From: Leptodactylus fallax | Lineage: Eukaryota > Chordata > Amphibia > Anura > Leptodactylidae | NCBI GenBank assembly: GCA_947044405.1 | Contig: CAMRHE010000028.1 | Coordinates: forward strand, 4,881,501 to 4,945,500 | Direction: 5' to 3' | DNA length: 64,000 nucleotides | In this document: piece by piece, positions 25,075 through 36,529 of the stretch | Numbering within the stretch: position 1 is the stretch's first letter | Layout: every line of letters starts with the position of its first letter | Notes under the pieces: model-generated | What the model was told of the DNA's origin: nothing | Databases searched by the model: none | What the model saw: the letters and a program-made list of their open reading frames with translations, nothing else | Translations under genes and position numbers: made by a program

Positions 25075-25300
25075 CTCAGAACACTACGTTGTGCCGTTCC
25101 TCTGTTATTCCTCCTAGAAATATATGAATAAATTGACAGCTGGGTGTGACCAGTTGGATGTGTGACTTTGTCCAATCAGCGCTGCCACTGTCAGACGGTG
25201 TAGGGATACACCTCTTTGACAAGGGAAAAGGTAACACCCAGCTATCAATTTATTCATAAATTTATAGGAGGGACAACAGAGGAACAGAAAATGCTGACGA
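25075..25300. mobile_element. Palindromic repeat family E
   Basis: CGTTCCTCTGTTATTCCTCC..ATGAATAAATTGACAGCTGG on the left is mirrored by CCAGCTATCAATTTATTCAT..GGAGGGACAACAGAGGAAC on the right. The centre has CACTGTCAGACGGTGTAGGG. Other copies: 25560-26160, 27000-27220, 47515-48085. Confidence 0.8.
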
Positions 25301-25559
25301 CCAAGTATGTTGTAAATATGTTCCCCAATTGTTATGCAATGCAAAAGACAAGTATTTACTAAAATAGACCTGTCAGGAGAGAGGAAGGGTGATGGGAGAG
25401 GTTACAGGAGAAGTGACAGGAGAGGTTACAAGAGGGGTGACAGGTCCTCACCATGACTACTATATACTGAAGGTCATGGTTGCAGGTCTTCTGAAACCTG
25501 GTGATAAGCTGGGAAGTTGCAGCTTGTTGTCCTGGGGGTTTCCTAAGAAACTGTAATTC

Positions 25560-26160
25560 TGTAGCATTTTTTTTCTTAGAACTCTGCATTGTGCCTGTCC
25601 TCTGTTATCCCTCCTGGAAATGTATAAATAAGGGCGTCTTCACATCTGCGCAGTTGAAGAAAGAAAAAAACAGATAATAACGCATCCCAGTGACTATAAT
25701 CGGGTCCACTGGGTGTCCATTATTTTGTTACAGGCAAGTTGGGCTTGCAGGACATTTTTCTAAAGGATTTTTGATGGACTCAGCGCTGGAGGCTCCGAAG
25801 ACTACAGCACAGATCTGAACGTAGCCTTAATGTATGTTATCATTCCCCGTGTGCCCCCACACACTCTGGCACTGGAAGGGGACTTTATCATCCCATGTAC
25901 GGGGTGGATGTGTGTATGAGTTGGGTGTCATTTTTGGCATACAGCCCTTTCTTATACTGAAGATGCACCACATCATTCGTTCTGTGTCTGGAGAGTAAGG
26001 CAGGCAGGGACAGGGATGCCTCGGCACAACAAATTTATTATAGCTCTCAGCAGAGTGACAATTCTCCTCTGTGCGTAAGAACATCGGCAATTTATTTTTA
26101 GTTTTCCAGGAGGAATAACAGAGGAACAGTGTTATGTAGTGTTTTAAGAAAAGCTGTTAT
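25560..26160. mobile_element. Family E copy carrying a nested MITE
   Basis: The left end CCTCTGTTATCCCTCCTGGA at about 25597 and the right end CCAGGAGGAATAACAGAGGA at about 26105 are mirror images, 500 bp apart instead of about 150. Between them lies a family A-like MITE at about 25633-25828 (GGGCGTCTTCACATCTGCG start, CAGATCTGAACGTAGCC end). Confidence 0.65.
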
Positions 26161-26164
26161 TTTA

Positions 26165-26995
26165 TAGAGAATGTATCTAAGTGTATCTTCTAAACCAGGC
26201 AATATAATAATCAGATGGCGGGATGAGGAGAGCCCCCCACCCTATTGCGGCCTATTAAGGTACCTTTAGCGTTCAAGAGCTCAGAAAAAATTTGCAAGAA
26301 TCATGATGAATAAATTAAATAATGAATGATTTGCTTTTACCTCATTTTGCAAATCCGTGAACGAGCTGCAAACAATTTCCATTACATATGTCTGGTAATA
26401 ATCCCTATAGGATACGCTCCATCGGGCAGGGAATAATTGTGCGGAAGGCAGATTGCCTAAATATCAAATCAGATTTTGTGATCTGTCACGCTGAGGACCT
26501 GCAATGACCGGAGGGACCATCTGGGACGACAATATTTTGGTCTGTTCAGCGTCCATGCGGAAGGCACAGCTGACATCCCAGCCAGATAGATTGCACTCCG
26601 AGGAGCAGATTGGTGTAAGTTCAGACTGCGTTAAATGTCTGCTGTTCTGTCATGCATGCAGAAGGCCCCATCTTGCAGGACGGTGATGACATTGCTGCGG
26701 CTGTGGCCTGGCTGTCACCCCCTCTTCTTGCACATGACAGATGCTGGCAGTGTGTAGTAATGACTCCTGGAAATAGAGGAGAGCCATTAAATAATTTACA
26801 GTAATGCTGATGGAGGAGCCGCCAAACACTTTATAACGCCCGGACAATCTCTCCGAACATTCCTTAAAGTCATCTGCATGTAGCATTTACTAATGAAACC
26901 GGAATCATCGCATCCCCCAGCCGCCCCCATCCTCCTGCCAAATATCACATTTACTACACACTGTAGTCCCGGATGACTCCCTTACCAAACATTAT
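26165..26995. other. Unique-looking intronic stretch
   Basis: No repeat signature. AT-rich runs such as GAATAAATTAAATAATGAAT and CATTTTGCAAATCCGTGAAC resemble homeodomain/POU-type binding clusters. Candidate non-coding regulatory DNA; impression only. Confidence 0.3.
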
Positions 26996-26999
26996 CAGT

Positions 27000-27220
27000 A
27001 ATGCATTTTATACGGGAAACTTTGCATTGTGGCGTGTCTTTGTTATTCCTCATGGACAACTAGGTGTTACTGTTCCCCTTGACAAAAGTCCCTGCACTGT
27101 CAGACTGTGCAGGGACTCGCTCTTAACTGGTAACACACAATTGTGAATTTATTAAAAAAAATGTCCAGGAGGAATAAAAGAGGAACTAAGAAAGAAGATA
27201 TTCTCTAGAAATGCTTTTTC
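27000..27220. mobile_element. Family E palindromic repeat, diverged
   Basis: TTTGTTATTCCTCATGGACA and TGTCCAGGAGGAATAAAAGA mirror each other; centre CTGCACTGTCAGACTGTGCAGGG. Confidence 0.7.
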
Positions 27221-27224
27221 AAGG

Positions 27225-28800
27225 GGAAACCAATTTTTTACTTTAGCTTAACCCTTTGCCGGCCGCCCATTGGCTTTATACCTGTACGTGCTGCAGTTAG
27301 CAGCTGCAGGAGTGGGGAGGGGGTGACTCCCAAAAGAGAAGGCAGGTAGGGTTTATTACTGCCCCTGCCTTCCATGCTGCTGTATACAGTATTGTGTATA
27401 TCATTATGGAAACCATCCACTATGGTGCGGCGTCCCCCCGATCCGGCAGTCATGTGATCCAATGGGTCCCGGGAACTGCAGGAGCTGCTGGGTCCTAGAT
27501 GGAGTTCAACGAATTAACGGAATAAATAGTGCTGTACACTGTGATGTTTCCTCCAGCGAATTTAATGGAATCTGCGACTCAAATGTGATCATGACCCTGA
27601 TGGTGACATTTTTAGGATATCAGAACTAGGGCCTAGTACTGGACAGAAGGGTGAGACCACTGACCACCATGTAAAGCTGCTGAAGCTATTGCTGCCCCGG
27701 GCCGCGGCTCATCTCATCCAGTGATCTTTCAGTTTTGTGGAGTTGAGCGTTGCGTTCGGGGAAGACAATGCACAATTGTGTCCTTAATACAAATCCTCGG
27801 CTTCATTCCTCATTATGTGGCTAGGAATAATGAGATCCTCTGTAGTCGCTGACATGTCAACAGCCCCCCGTATGAGGAAGCCCGAAAATCTGCAGAGATC
27901 TTTATGAGATGCATGCCATGTAACTGCGCCGGGGTATAAATTGGCGTAATGGAACCTTGGTGATATCTGGGGGGTACATCGCTGTCCGGGTATCACCATG
28001 CAAAACATAAAGGGGCTGATTCCTGCTGGATCAAATTTATTTCCTGTATACAAAGCAAATATACGGAGCCCCCTCCTCCTATAGAAGCAGAATACACGGC
28101 AGGGTCTTGGTCTATGGTCTTGCGCAGTTAGGTTTATGTTACTGTTTGATGTCATTATTAATAATCTTCCTTGATATTCTTTCCCATAAAATAAAATGGA
28201 AAGCTCACCATTAAGTTCTTAGTGCCTAATGCCTCTTCTCCAGTCACACCCAGAGCTGCATTTAAAATTCTACTAAATTTCCTATTAGCTTTCTGACTCA
28301 CTGGCGTTACAGCTCACTTTATGCATGTTAATGGAAATTAAATAAACAGGATGGAATTATATCAGGAATGTTGGTTGGACCTTGCAATACCACACACAGA
28401 CACAAGAGTGGCGCTGTATCTTGAGAAACAAATTTTGTTTTCAATTCCGAATAACCATTTTTAAATGAAAAATTGCAAATTAATTAATTTAAGACAAATG
28501 ACATTTAAACAGGGGTTCCCTGTTTTTTTTACAGTATATTTTTTAAGGTCCCCTTGAAAATGTGGATAGCAGGGCCTCTTGTTGCTCAGCTCTCCAGTGA
28601 TCAGCTGAAATCTGGGACAGGACTCTACAGTAACTGTTTAATTTCCCTACAGCACCACCTCTGCGGAAATGGAGCATTACACAGTTCCCAATAAAAACAA
28701 ATAGACTTCTTATATAATTCACGGATGTGCTGGGTCTCCCAGAGTGGTTGACAGTCTTGCAGCCACTCCCTTACTGAGCTTCCCAAATGAAAGCCCTGCT
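27225..28800. other. Intronic DNA without recognised features
   Basis: No exon, RNA gene or repeat boundary recognised. Confidence 0.45.
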
Positions 28801-28809
28801 CTATTAGAG

Positions 28810-30540
28810 GGCGTTTGTCACCAGAACCCAACATATTAACCCAACCCTGCAGATAGATAGGTTAGTGTCACCAGAACCAGCATATCACCCCAGCCCTGCA
28901 GATAGGTTAGTGTCACCAGAACCAGCATATCACCCCAGCCCTGCAGATAGATAGGTTACTGTCACCAGAACCAGCATATCACCCCAGCCCTGCAGATAGA
29001 TAGGTTAGTATCACCAGAACCAGCATATCACTCCAGTCCTGCAGATAGATAGGTTAGTGTCACCAGAACCAGCATATCACCCCAGCCCTGCAGATAGATA
29101 GGTTAGTGTCACCAGAACCAGCATATCACCCCAGCCCTGCAGATAGATAGGTTAGTGTTACCTGAACCAGCATATCACCTCAGCCCTGCAGATAGATAGG
29201 TTAGTGTCACCAGAACCAGCATATCACCCCAGCCCTGCAGATAGATAGGTTAGTGTCACCAGAACCAGCATATCACTCCAGCCCTGCAGATAGATAGGTT
29301 AGTGTCACCAGAGCCAGCATATCACCCCAGCCCTGCAGATAGGTTGCTGTCACCAGAACCAGCATATCACCCCAGCCCTGCAGATAGATAGGTTAGTGTC
29401 ACCAGAACCAGCATATCACCCCAGCCCTGCAGATAGATAGGTTAGTGTCACCAGAGCCAGCATATCACCCCAGCCCTGCAGATAGATAGGTTACTGTCAC
29501 CAGAACCAGCATATCACCCCAGCCCTGCAGATAGGTTAGTGTCACCAGAACCAGCATATCACCCCAGTCCTGCAGATAGATAGGTTAGTGTCACCAGAAC
29601 CAGCATATCACCCCAGCCCTGCAGATAGATAGGTTACTGTCACCAGAACCAGCATATCACTCCAGTCCTGCAGATAGATAGGTTAGTGTCACCAGAACCA
29701 GCATATCACCCCAGCCCTGCAGATAGGTTAGTGTCACCAGAACCAGCATATCACCCCAGCCCTGCAGATAGATAGGATAGTGTCACCAAACCCAGCATAT
29801 CACCCCAGCCCTGCAGATAGATAGGTTAGTGTCACCAGAACCAGCATATCACTCCAGTCCTGCAGATAGATAGGTTAGTGTCACCAGAACCAGCATATCA
29901 CCCCAACCCTGCAGATAGGTTGCTGTCACCAGAACCACCATATCACCCCAGCCCTGCAGATAGATAGGTTAGTGTCACCAGATCCAGCATATCACCCCAG
30001 CCCTGCAGATAGATAGGTTAGTGTCACCAGAACCAGCATATCACCCCAGCCCTGCAGATAGATAGGTTAGTGTCACCAGACCCAGCATATCACCCCAGTC
30101 CTGCAGATAGATAGGTTAGTGTCACCAGAACCAGCATATCACCCCAGCCCTGCAGATAGATAGGTTAGTATCACCAGAACCAGCATATCACCCCAGCCCT
30201 GCAGATAGATAGGTTAGTGTCACCAGAACCAGCATATCACCCCAGACCTGCAGATACATAGGTTAGTGTCACCAGAACCAGCATATCACCACAGCCCTGC
30301 AGATAGATAGGTTAGTGTCATATGAATCAAGCAATGTTTTCTGCTTGTGAATCACTGCCTCCGTTTCTGAGATATCGCAGTTTTAGTCAATATGTAAATG
30401 AGACCTTTGTAGCAATGAAGGCTTTGCCATTGCTCCAAAGAAGTAAGCAGTAACACCCTCATTGCTCCAAAGAGCTCATTTGCATAATGACATAAGCAGT
30501 TTGATCCGGGTTGATATTCTGGGTTCTGGTGACGCACTCC
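28810..30540. mobile_element. Inverted-end element enclosing a minisatellite
   Basis: The left end GTCACCAGAACCCAACATAT (28818) is matched by the right end ATATTCTGGGTTCTGGTGAC (30514-30533) in reverse complement. The tandem unit inside repeats the sequence of the end itself (GTCACCAGAACCAGCATATC), so the array seems to have grown from one arm of a foldback element. No transposase. Confidence 0.65.
28817..30320. repeat. 45/49-bp minisatellite, about 31 copies
   Basis: Unit with pieces GGTTAGTGTCACCAGAACCA and GCATATCACCCCAGCCCTGC, followed by AGATA or AGATAGATA. The number of GATA repeats (one or two) gives the 45- and 49-bp lengths. Copies differ by scattered substitutions and show patchy shared variants. 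Confidence 0.97.
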
Positions 30541-30546
30541 TTTTGA

Positions 30547-30906
30547 GGGTGGGTTCACACTTGCGCCGGAGTTCATCCGCCGCGAATCCGACTGAAAATC
30601 TCGGAAAACTGTATAGGGACTGGATAGGGAAAGGTTTGCGATGCATTGCTTAAAAACCCATTCATTTGAATGGTTTTTTAAAGCAATGCATGGGTGTGCG
30701 CTTACACCCTCTGCGCTGCGAAGCCGGTTTTTTTTCGCTGCAAACAAAGTCGGACATACAGGACTTTGTTTCCGACTAAAAAAACTGGCTTCACGGCACA
30801 GAGGGTGTAAGCGCACACCCACGCATTGCTTTAAAAATCCATAGAAGTGAATGGGTTTTTAAGCAAAGCGTTGCAACGAAGTTCCGGCGCAAGTGTGAAC
30901 CCACCC
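30547..30906. mobile_element. Large palindromic MITE (family A2)
   Basis: 360 bp; ends GGGTGGGTTCACACTTGCGC and, reversed, the same. Inside, CAATGCATGGGTGTGCGCTT and AAGCGCACACCCACGCATTG mirror each other, as do GCCGGTTTTTTTTCG and ACTGGCTTC. Shares its core with 32936-33353. It abuts the element ending at about 30540. Confidence 0.85.
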
Positions 30907-30909
30907 TTA

Positions 30910-31428
30910 GTTTATAAAGGGAATGTTTTTTTTATCTGTGCTCGGCTCGTTGTCCTGCAGACCAAGTAATTCCTCATCCATTCACGTAGATTCTGCCCCG
31001 TGTAGAGGGAAATTAGTCGTGTTTCCCATCCAGCTGCTCTCCCACTGCTCTGTAATATCCATTCTCTGAGCCATTTTAATGCCGCCATTCCTAATCCTAT
31101 TTGGTATTTTTATGCCTTCGGTTTCATGTGTGTTTTTTTTTTTTTCTCTGAATGAGCGAGAGGATCAGTTGACATCATTTTTCTCGCTGACTTAATCTCT
31201 TTGTCTGCGTTGCTTCTTAGAGATATTACATAACCCAGTAATGCGGAGAAATAGCTCATCTCCACAAGAGAGGGGAAAATATCTAAATGTGAATATTGGA
31301 TAAAGACCGAGAGGCCCGGTGAGACTCCCCATCTATCACTGAGGTCCTTTATTTACCTCAAGTGCTTTTAACCCTTTTCTTCTTAAAGACCTACATTTGA
31401 CAATTAAGTACCTTTTTGTAAGCTGATA
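30910..31428. other. Intronic DNA without recognised features
   Basis: No repeat end or exon seen. T-rich run near 31133-31146. Confidence 0.45.
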
Positions 31429-31429
31429 G

Positions 31430-31870
31430 GCAGTAGTCATGTGTGATGTCATCAGCCTCTGGTGACCTGAAAGCTATTGTGTGTGATGTCATCAGCCTCT
31501 GGTGACTTGACAACTATTTTGTGATGTCATCTGCTATCTGTGACCTTAAAGACATCAACCTTTTTTGATGTCATTAGTTCCTTTCGACTTAATATGCAGT
31601 AGTCCAGTGTTATCTTTTTACTTCCTGGTGACCTTATAAGTAGAAGTCTTGTGTGATGTCATGAATTCATAATACATCAATGGGCTTCTGTCTTGTGTGA
31701 TGTCAGTAGTTCATGGTAACTTAAAAGGTAGTAATTTGTGATGTCATCAGTTTGTAAGAACTTGGTAGATGGGTTTATTGTGTGATGTCCTAGTGAGCTG
31801 TGTATCGTCAGTAGTTCACCTTGACCCAAAAAGGCTAATGCCTTGAATGATGTCATTAGTGCTTGATAGC
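31430..31870. repeat. Decayed ~50-bp tandem repeat rich in TGATGTCA
   Basis: About eight diverged copies of a unit of the form TGTGATGTCATCAG...GGTGACCTNAAAG. The first two copies (31440-31545) are nearly identical and later copies are increasingly different. Each copy keeps TGATGTCA-like sequence, which resembles a CRE/ATF site. Confidence 0.7.
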
Positions 31871-32010
31871 AGTGTCAGACTGAGGATCTTTGGGCACACC
31901 AACAAACCCTATGTAAAAGACCATTGTACCCTTCAAATTTGGGTGTTTTCTTCTGGACTATTATTGTGTTAGAGCCTGGGCCCACCGGAGGATCCTCTGA
32001 TACCTTTCTA
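31868..32010. mobile_element. Possible small hAT-like repeat
   Basis: CAGTGTCAGACTGAGGATC at the left and GGGCCCACCGGAGGATCCTC near the right look like parts of a GGGCCCA-type non-autonomous element. Weak. Confidence 0.35.
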
Positions 32011-32014
32011 GTAT

Positions 32015-32930
32015 GACGTCACAGAATCCCAGTGAATGGCTGATTTCTTCTCAGTCTTGGCCTTGTAGTCCGATCTGGTGCCTTCACTATGGATATATGA
32101 CATTTGCATTTCCCCTTTAAGATCTTTTTTTTCCTCCTCCTGTAAGATGTGTTATTTAAAGCAAAAACAAATTGTAACCTCAGTTACATGTGAACAGAGC
32201 TTTATCACGCAGATAGCCTGTGAAAGGCTCCGAACAGCAGGACGAAAGGCCATTTCTATATCCCATCATCCTGCATTAACAAAAGCACGTCTGTGCTCTG
32301 TGGCTGCAGATCTGGGCCGAGTGACTCAAAGCAATAAGACAGAGAGAGGAGAAATATGAAATTATCTCAGCTTGTTCGGGCCGCGTCACAGTGGGAGTCA
32401 AAAATGCATAAACAAGTGTAGAAAATACATGTAGGACGGAAGAATCTTCTACCCAGGCTGGGCGTCAAAATAATGGAGTAAAAAAAAAAATAACAACAAT
32501 TTTGTTTTGGCTGTATTAAAAAAAAAAAAAAAACGTGGCTCTTGTTATTCTTCTGGGTAATGTAGGAAGAAAAGGCTTGTAAAGTTATGTTTTATAAACA
32601 GCAGCCATTGCAAGAAGCAGAGCTGCAGTGTAAAGCATGGAAAACACAACAGCAGACTCTAAGGAGACTCCAGACTCCTTCTAGACAGTGTAGCTAAGCT
32701 GGAGCATAAATGTGTCCGAATAGAAGATCTTGGATAGAATAGAAGAACGTCTTCCCTTATGATCTGGGAAAACAATATGGCTTCCGCATGGGTATCACTC
32801 AGCTTTCCTATATTATTAAATGATGTGTCTCATGGAATAAATAAATCTTGCGGCCCATGTTAATACATATCCAAGCAGATTAGCTGTTTTGGGTGGACAC
32901 CATTGTAGGAGGGAAATGCTTTATAGACTA
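32015..32930. other. Intronic DNA without recognised features
   Basis: A-rich run near 32515-32535; otherwise nothing assigned. Confidence 0.45.
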
Positions 32931-32935
32931 GCTAA

Positions 32936-33353
32936 GGGTGGGTTCACACCTGCGTTTGAGTCCGTCCGCTCCCAATCCGAGTGAAAATCTCGGGGAACGG
33001 GATAGGCATCGAATACCGACAGGTTAGCGACGCATTAGTTAAAAACCCATTCATTTGAATGGGATTTTAAAGCAATGCGTGGGTGTGCGCTTACACCCTC
33101 TGCGCTGCGAAGCCGTTTTATTTTGTCGGACACGAAGTCTTGCATGTCCGACTTTGTTTCCGATGAAAAAAAAAGGATTCGCAGCACAGAGGGTGTAAGC
33201 GCACACACACGCATTGCTTTAAAAACCCATTCAAATGAATGGGTTTTTAAGCAATGCGTCGCTAACCTGTCGGTATTCGATGCCTATCCCGTTCCCTGAG
33301 ATTTTCACTCGGATTGGAAGCGGACGGACTCAAATGCAGGTGTGAACCCACCC
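32936..33353. mobile_element. 418-bp near-perfect palindromic MITE (family A2), TAA flanks
   Basis: Ends GGGTGGGTTCACACCTGCGT and its reverse complement, flanked by TAA on both sides (32933-32935, 33354-33356). The arms are about 190-200 bp, with mirrored blocks ATAGGCATCGAATACCGACA / TGTCGGTATTCGATGCCTAT. Only a short AT-rich centre near 33140 is unpaired. The high arm identity indicates a recent insertion or gene conversion between arms. Confidence 0.9.
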
Positions 33354-33537
33354 TAAAAGTTGAATTTTTATAAGGACCTGTATTTACTGGTAATGTCTCA
33401 ATTTTTGGTGTTTTTGCATGGTTGGAATATAGGAAGGACAATCTTAAAGGGACTTCACCTACTAGTACCCTCGAGGCCTTCCCAGACAAGGTACTATTGT
33501 ACCCCAAACTATATAAAAGTAAGAAATTTATTTCAAG

Positions 33538-33905
33538 CAGGGCTGTGAAATTGGTAATCCAACTCCAACTCCTTTACTTTTCCATGGCCTGACTACGACT
33601 ACGATTCAACTCCTTTATGTTTCTGCAGCCTGACTACGACTACGATTCAACTCCTTTATGTTTCCGCAGCCTGACTACGACTACGATTCAACTCCTTTAT
33701 GTTTCCGCAGCCTGACTACGACTACGACTCCAATTCTGAATCTGACTGTATTCCTGTGAAAAAAAATGTGCAATACACTATGTATCTAATTAGTAATAAA
33801 ACATCAATGATTATATAACATCATATATATTCATTAATACATTTATTTAGAGTTGGAGTCAGTAACCTTTTTCTACTCAAAACTGTCCTGACTCCACAAC
33901 TCTTA
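33538..33905. mobile_element. hAT-like element, CAGGGCTGTG end, with internal 41-bp tandem
   Basis: CAGGGCTGTGAAATTGG at the left and GAGTTGGAGTC..CTGACTCCACAACTC at the right match the CAGGGCTGTGGAGTC type of inverted end, allowing for decay. At 33585-33733 there are about 3.5 copies of a 41-bp unit containing CCTGACTACGACTACGATTC. Confidence 0.6.
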
Positions 33906-33909
33906 CTCC

Positions 33910-34790
33910 ACGTCCCTTATTACAATGGGTCGGAGCTCCAAACTCCTGTCTTCAACCCCCACGCAGACACTTATTTTGCCCCACACCCTTGATCTGGCCC
34001 TAAGTGTCAGCTATCTAATGAGTAGGATGATGAGTGTAAAGGATTGGAGGAGAAGAGGTGATTTGTCTCCTGAGGACCTGGATGACACTACAAGTGTTTA
34101 TGGTCCTTGGACATCACAAAGGGCCTTGCACATCTGCTCCAGGTTGCATCCTCAGCTGTCCTTTGTCTGGTGCCCCGCAGCCTGCTCGCTCCGCCCTCGC
34201 CATGTGATGTCGTCACGTAGCACGGAGGTGCCAAGTAGATCTAATGAGCTAAAGACGGATTTCTCACTAATTGTTTCCTTGAGAATTTCAGAAAACATGG
34301 CCGTGTTTATTTGCTTTGTTCTTCAATGAGTGTGAAAGTTTTAGACGGTTACGATATTAGTCACGTGACAACGCTATTATTTTCTTTTCATTTGTCGCCG
34401 GAGAATACGCCGCTCTAATTACTTCTCTCGCCACCGAGAACCCCCCTCCCCCCCCGTCTTCTATTTATAGAAAATACATGGATGATATACAAGACAATTA
34501 TACTCAGACTAATTTATGGTGTTATACTACAATGGGCTGGGAATTGGATTGTTGTGCGTGCGAGGTTCACGCTTTATAATACATCATGGCAGATGCAAAC
34601 AATGGGGCGATTTATTAAAACGGGGGTGTGGCACCCAAAGTGAAATAGAGGGATAAAAACCGTATAGAGGTGAAATCGCAGGTGGCGCAGTACAGGCCTG
34701 TGTAAATACACTTTTAGGGAGCCAGGATGGCGTACCTCCCAACTTACAGAGGAGAAAGCCTGCGGCGCAGCGCCAAATTTACATATAGTA
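33910..34790. other. Intronic DNA without recognised features
   Basis: Contains a C-run near 34441-34457. Nothing coding recognised. Confidence 0.45.
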
Positions 34791-34794
34791 AATA

Positions 34795-35045
34795 CATAGC
34801 CCCTACATAGTATAATGCCGCTTTAGTGGCCCACACAGAGTGCAATACCCCCCTAGTGCTCCCATACAGTATTATGCTCCCTTGTGGCTTCACACAGTAT
34901 AACATCCCCCAGTGGTCCTCACACAGTATAATGACCACTTTGTGTCCCCCATATAGTATAATGTCCCCTTTGTGGCCCCCACTGTATAATGCCTACTCTT
35001 TGTGGACCCCACACAGTATAATACCCTCTCATTATGGCACCCAAT
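34795..35045. repeat. Degenerate ~30-bp tandem repeat (CACACAGTATAATG)
   Basis: Eight or so copies of CCCACACAGTATAATGNCCC separated by TTTGTGGCCC-type spacers, length varying from 26 to 33 bp. Confidence 0.8.
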
Positions 35046-35049
35046 TGAA

Positions 35050-36525
35050 GCCAGGACTGTCCTGCTGAATCCAGGGTGGTTGGGAGGTATGGATGGATTT
35101 GGGGTCCGGAGCAGAGGCGAAGTAGAGAGGTGCTAACAAGCAGGGGTTCTCTCTTTAACATGAAACAACCCCTTTTGGTGCAGATCATGGGATGATCAGC
35201 TGATCTCCACGGGTCCCACTCCTGGCACCCCAAGCATGGATATGTAGCATTATATGATGACTATTCAGATCCTGTTGTTGCAATAGAAGGCCACTGAAAT
35301 TACTGTTGTAGCTAATAGAAGGATGTCCAAAGTTGGAAACCCTCTTTATGATATCTTTGAGACATCCCCTTTAAGCAGCCATGATGGACCTTGCTTTGGA
35401 TAAGAAATTCCAGTTGAGACCGAGGTTACATTTTGATAACTTTTTGGGAACTTGGTTATTAATACCCAATGGTCAGTCCTATGTTTGTTGATTTCATAGC
35501 ACAGGGACAGCAGTCTTGTATGAGTGCACCAACAAACAGCTCCTCATATCTCAGCTTCCAGGAGTGGGATATCGGGGTTAACAGCAGTCACATCAGAATT
35601 TTTAAGCTCTTTCTTTCTGGAGCTCTAATACCCTGAAGGGCGGCCTCCATACACCTGTTTGGCAAAGTCTGGCGGTGATTCTAATTATAGCCGTAGAAGC
35701 CAAATACGGGACATCTGGTGCATTTGTTGTGATGAAAGCCGCCCGTGGAACCGAGTGAGACACATTTGGCATGAAGGAGAGCGTGCGGGAACTGGAAATG
35801 CCTCAAAAATTCCTATTATTTTTCAAGTGAAATTTAATGTCCAAAATGACATCATTTACATCAGGAGAATCGGTACAATGCACCTAGGGTAGACCTGTCT
35901 GTCGTTCATGCATGCTACACCCAGGGGACAGTCCTATTTATGAAGCCAGCACCAAGCACCAACGTCCTATGTGCAGTCTCTGGTCCCACAGCCCTGCAGC
36001 TATTTACTGTATCTCAGTATTGAAGGGTTAAATCTGCCTCACAATGGGCAGCCATTCTTGGAAAGGAAGGACTCTACGGCTATAAGGACTATAGGTTGGC
36101 GCTTTATGGCTACAAGTCATCGGCAACTACTCCTGTAAATTCACATGTGACAGACTTGTGGAGAATTTGCAGTTGAATGGGACTGAGCTGCCAATGTGAT
36201 TGAAGAACTGTGTAAACAATGGAGTGGATGCGGCAACTGCATCATGATCAATGGGTGTTAAGAAGGTTGGACCACCAGTGCTTGCAAACTGATGGCCATC
36301 ATTGAGAGTCTGGGTGAACCACGTGGCATTGTACTGTGCCAGTCTGATTTCGGGACATAACCTTCACCTTTATCCTGTCTCTGCAGTCACGTGACATAAT
36401 TATGGACAACACATCATTGCATCCAAATGAAAACATTGGAGTAGCAGAGACCAGAGCAGAATAAAGAGTGGGGTTGTCTCATATATGTAACCGCCGCTCT
36501 AAATGTATAACTATTGTTAGGGAAA
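35050..36525. other. Intronic DNA without recognised features
   Basis: No exon, RNA gene or clear repeat boundary recognised. Confidence 0.45.
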
Positions 36526-36529
36526 TGTG

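Noticed and set aside
25827..26090. 87-codon minus-strand frame as a small gene
   Set aside because: It lies between the arms of a nested family E repeat and has no recognisable product.
28817..30320. CRISPR-like regularly spaced repeats
   Set aside because: The whole 45/49-bp unit repeats with no unique spacers, and the window is eukaryotic. The same holds for the arrays at 1-1668, 36530-37370 and 57905-59187.
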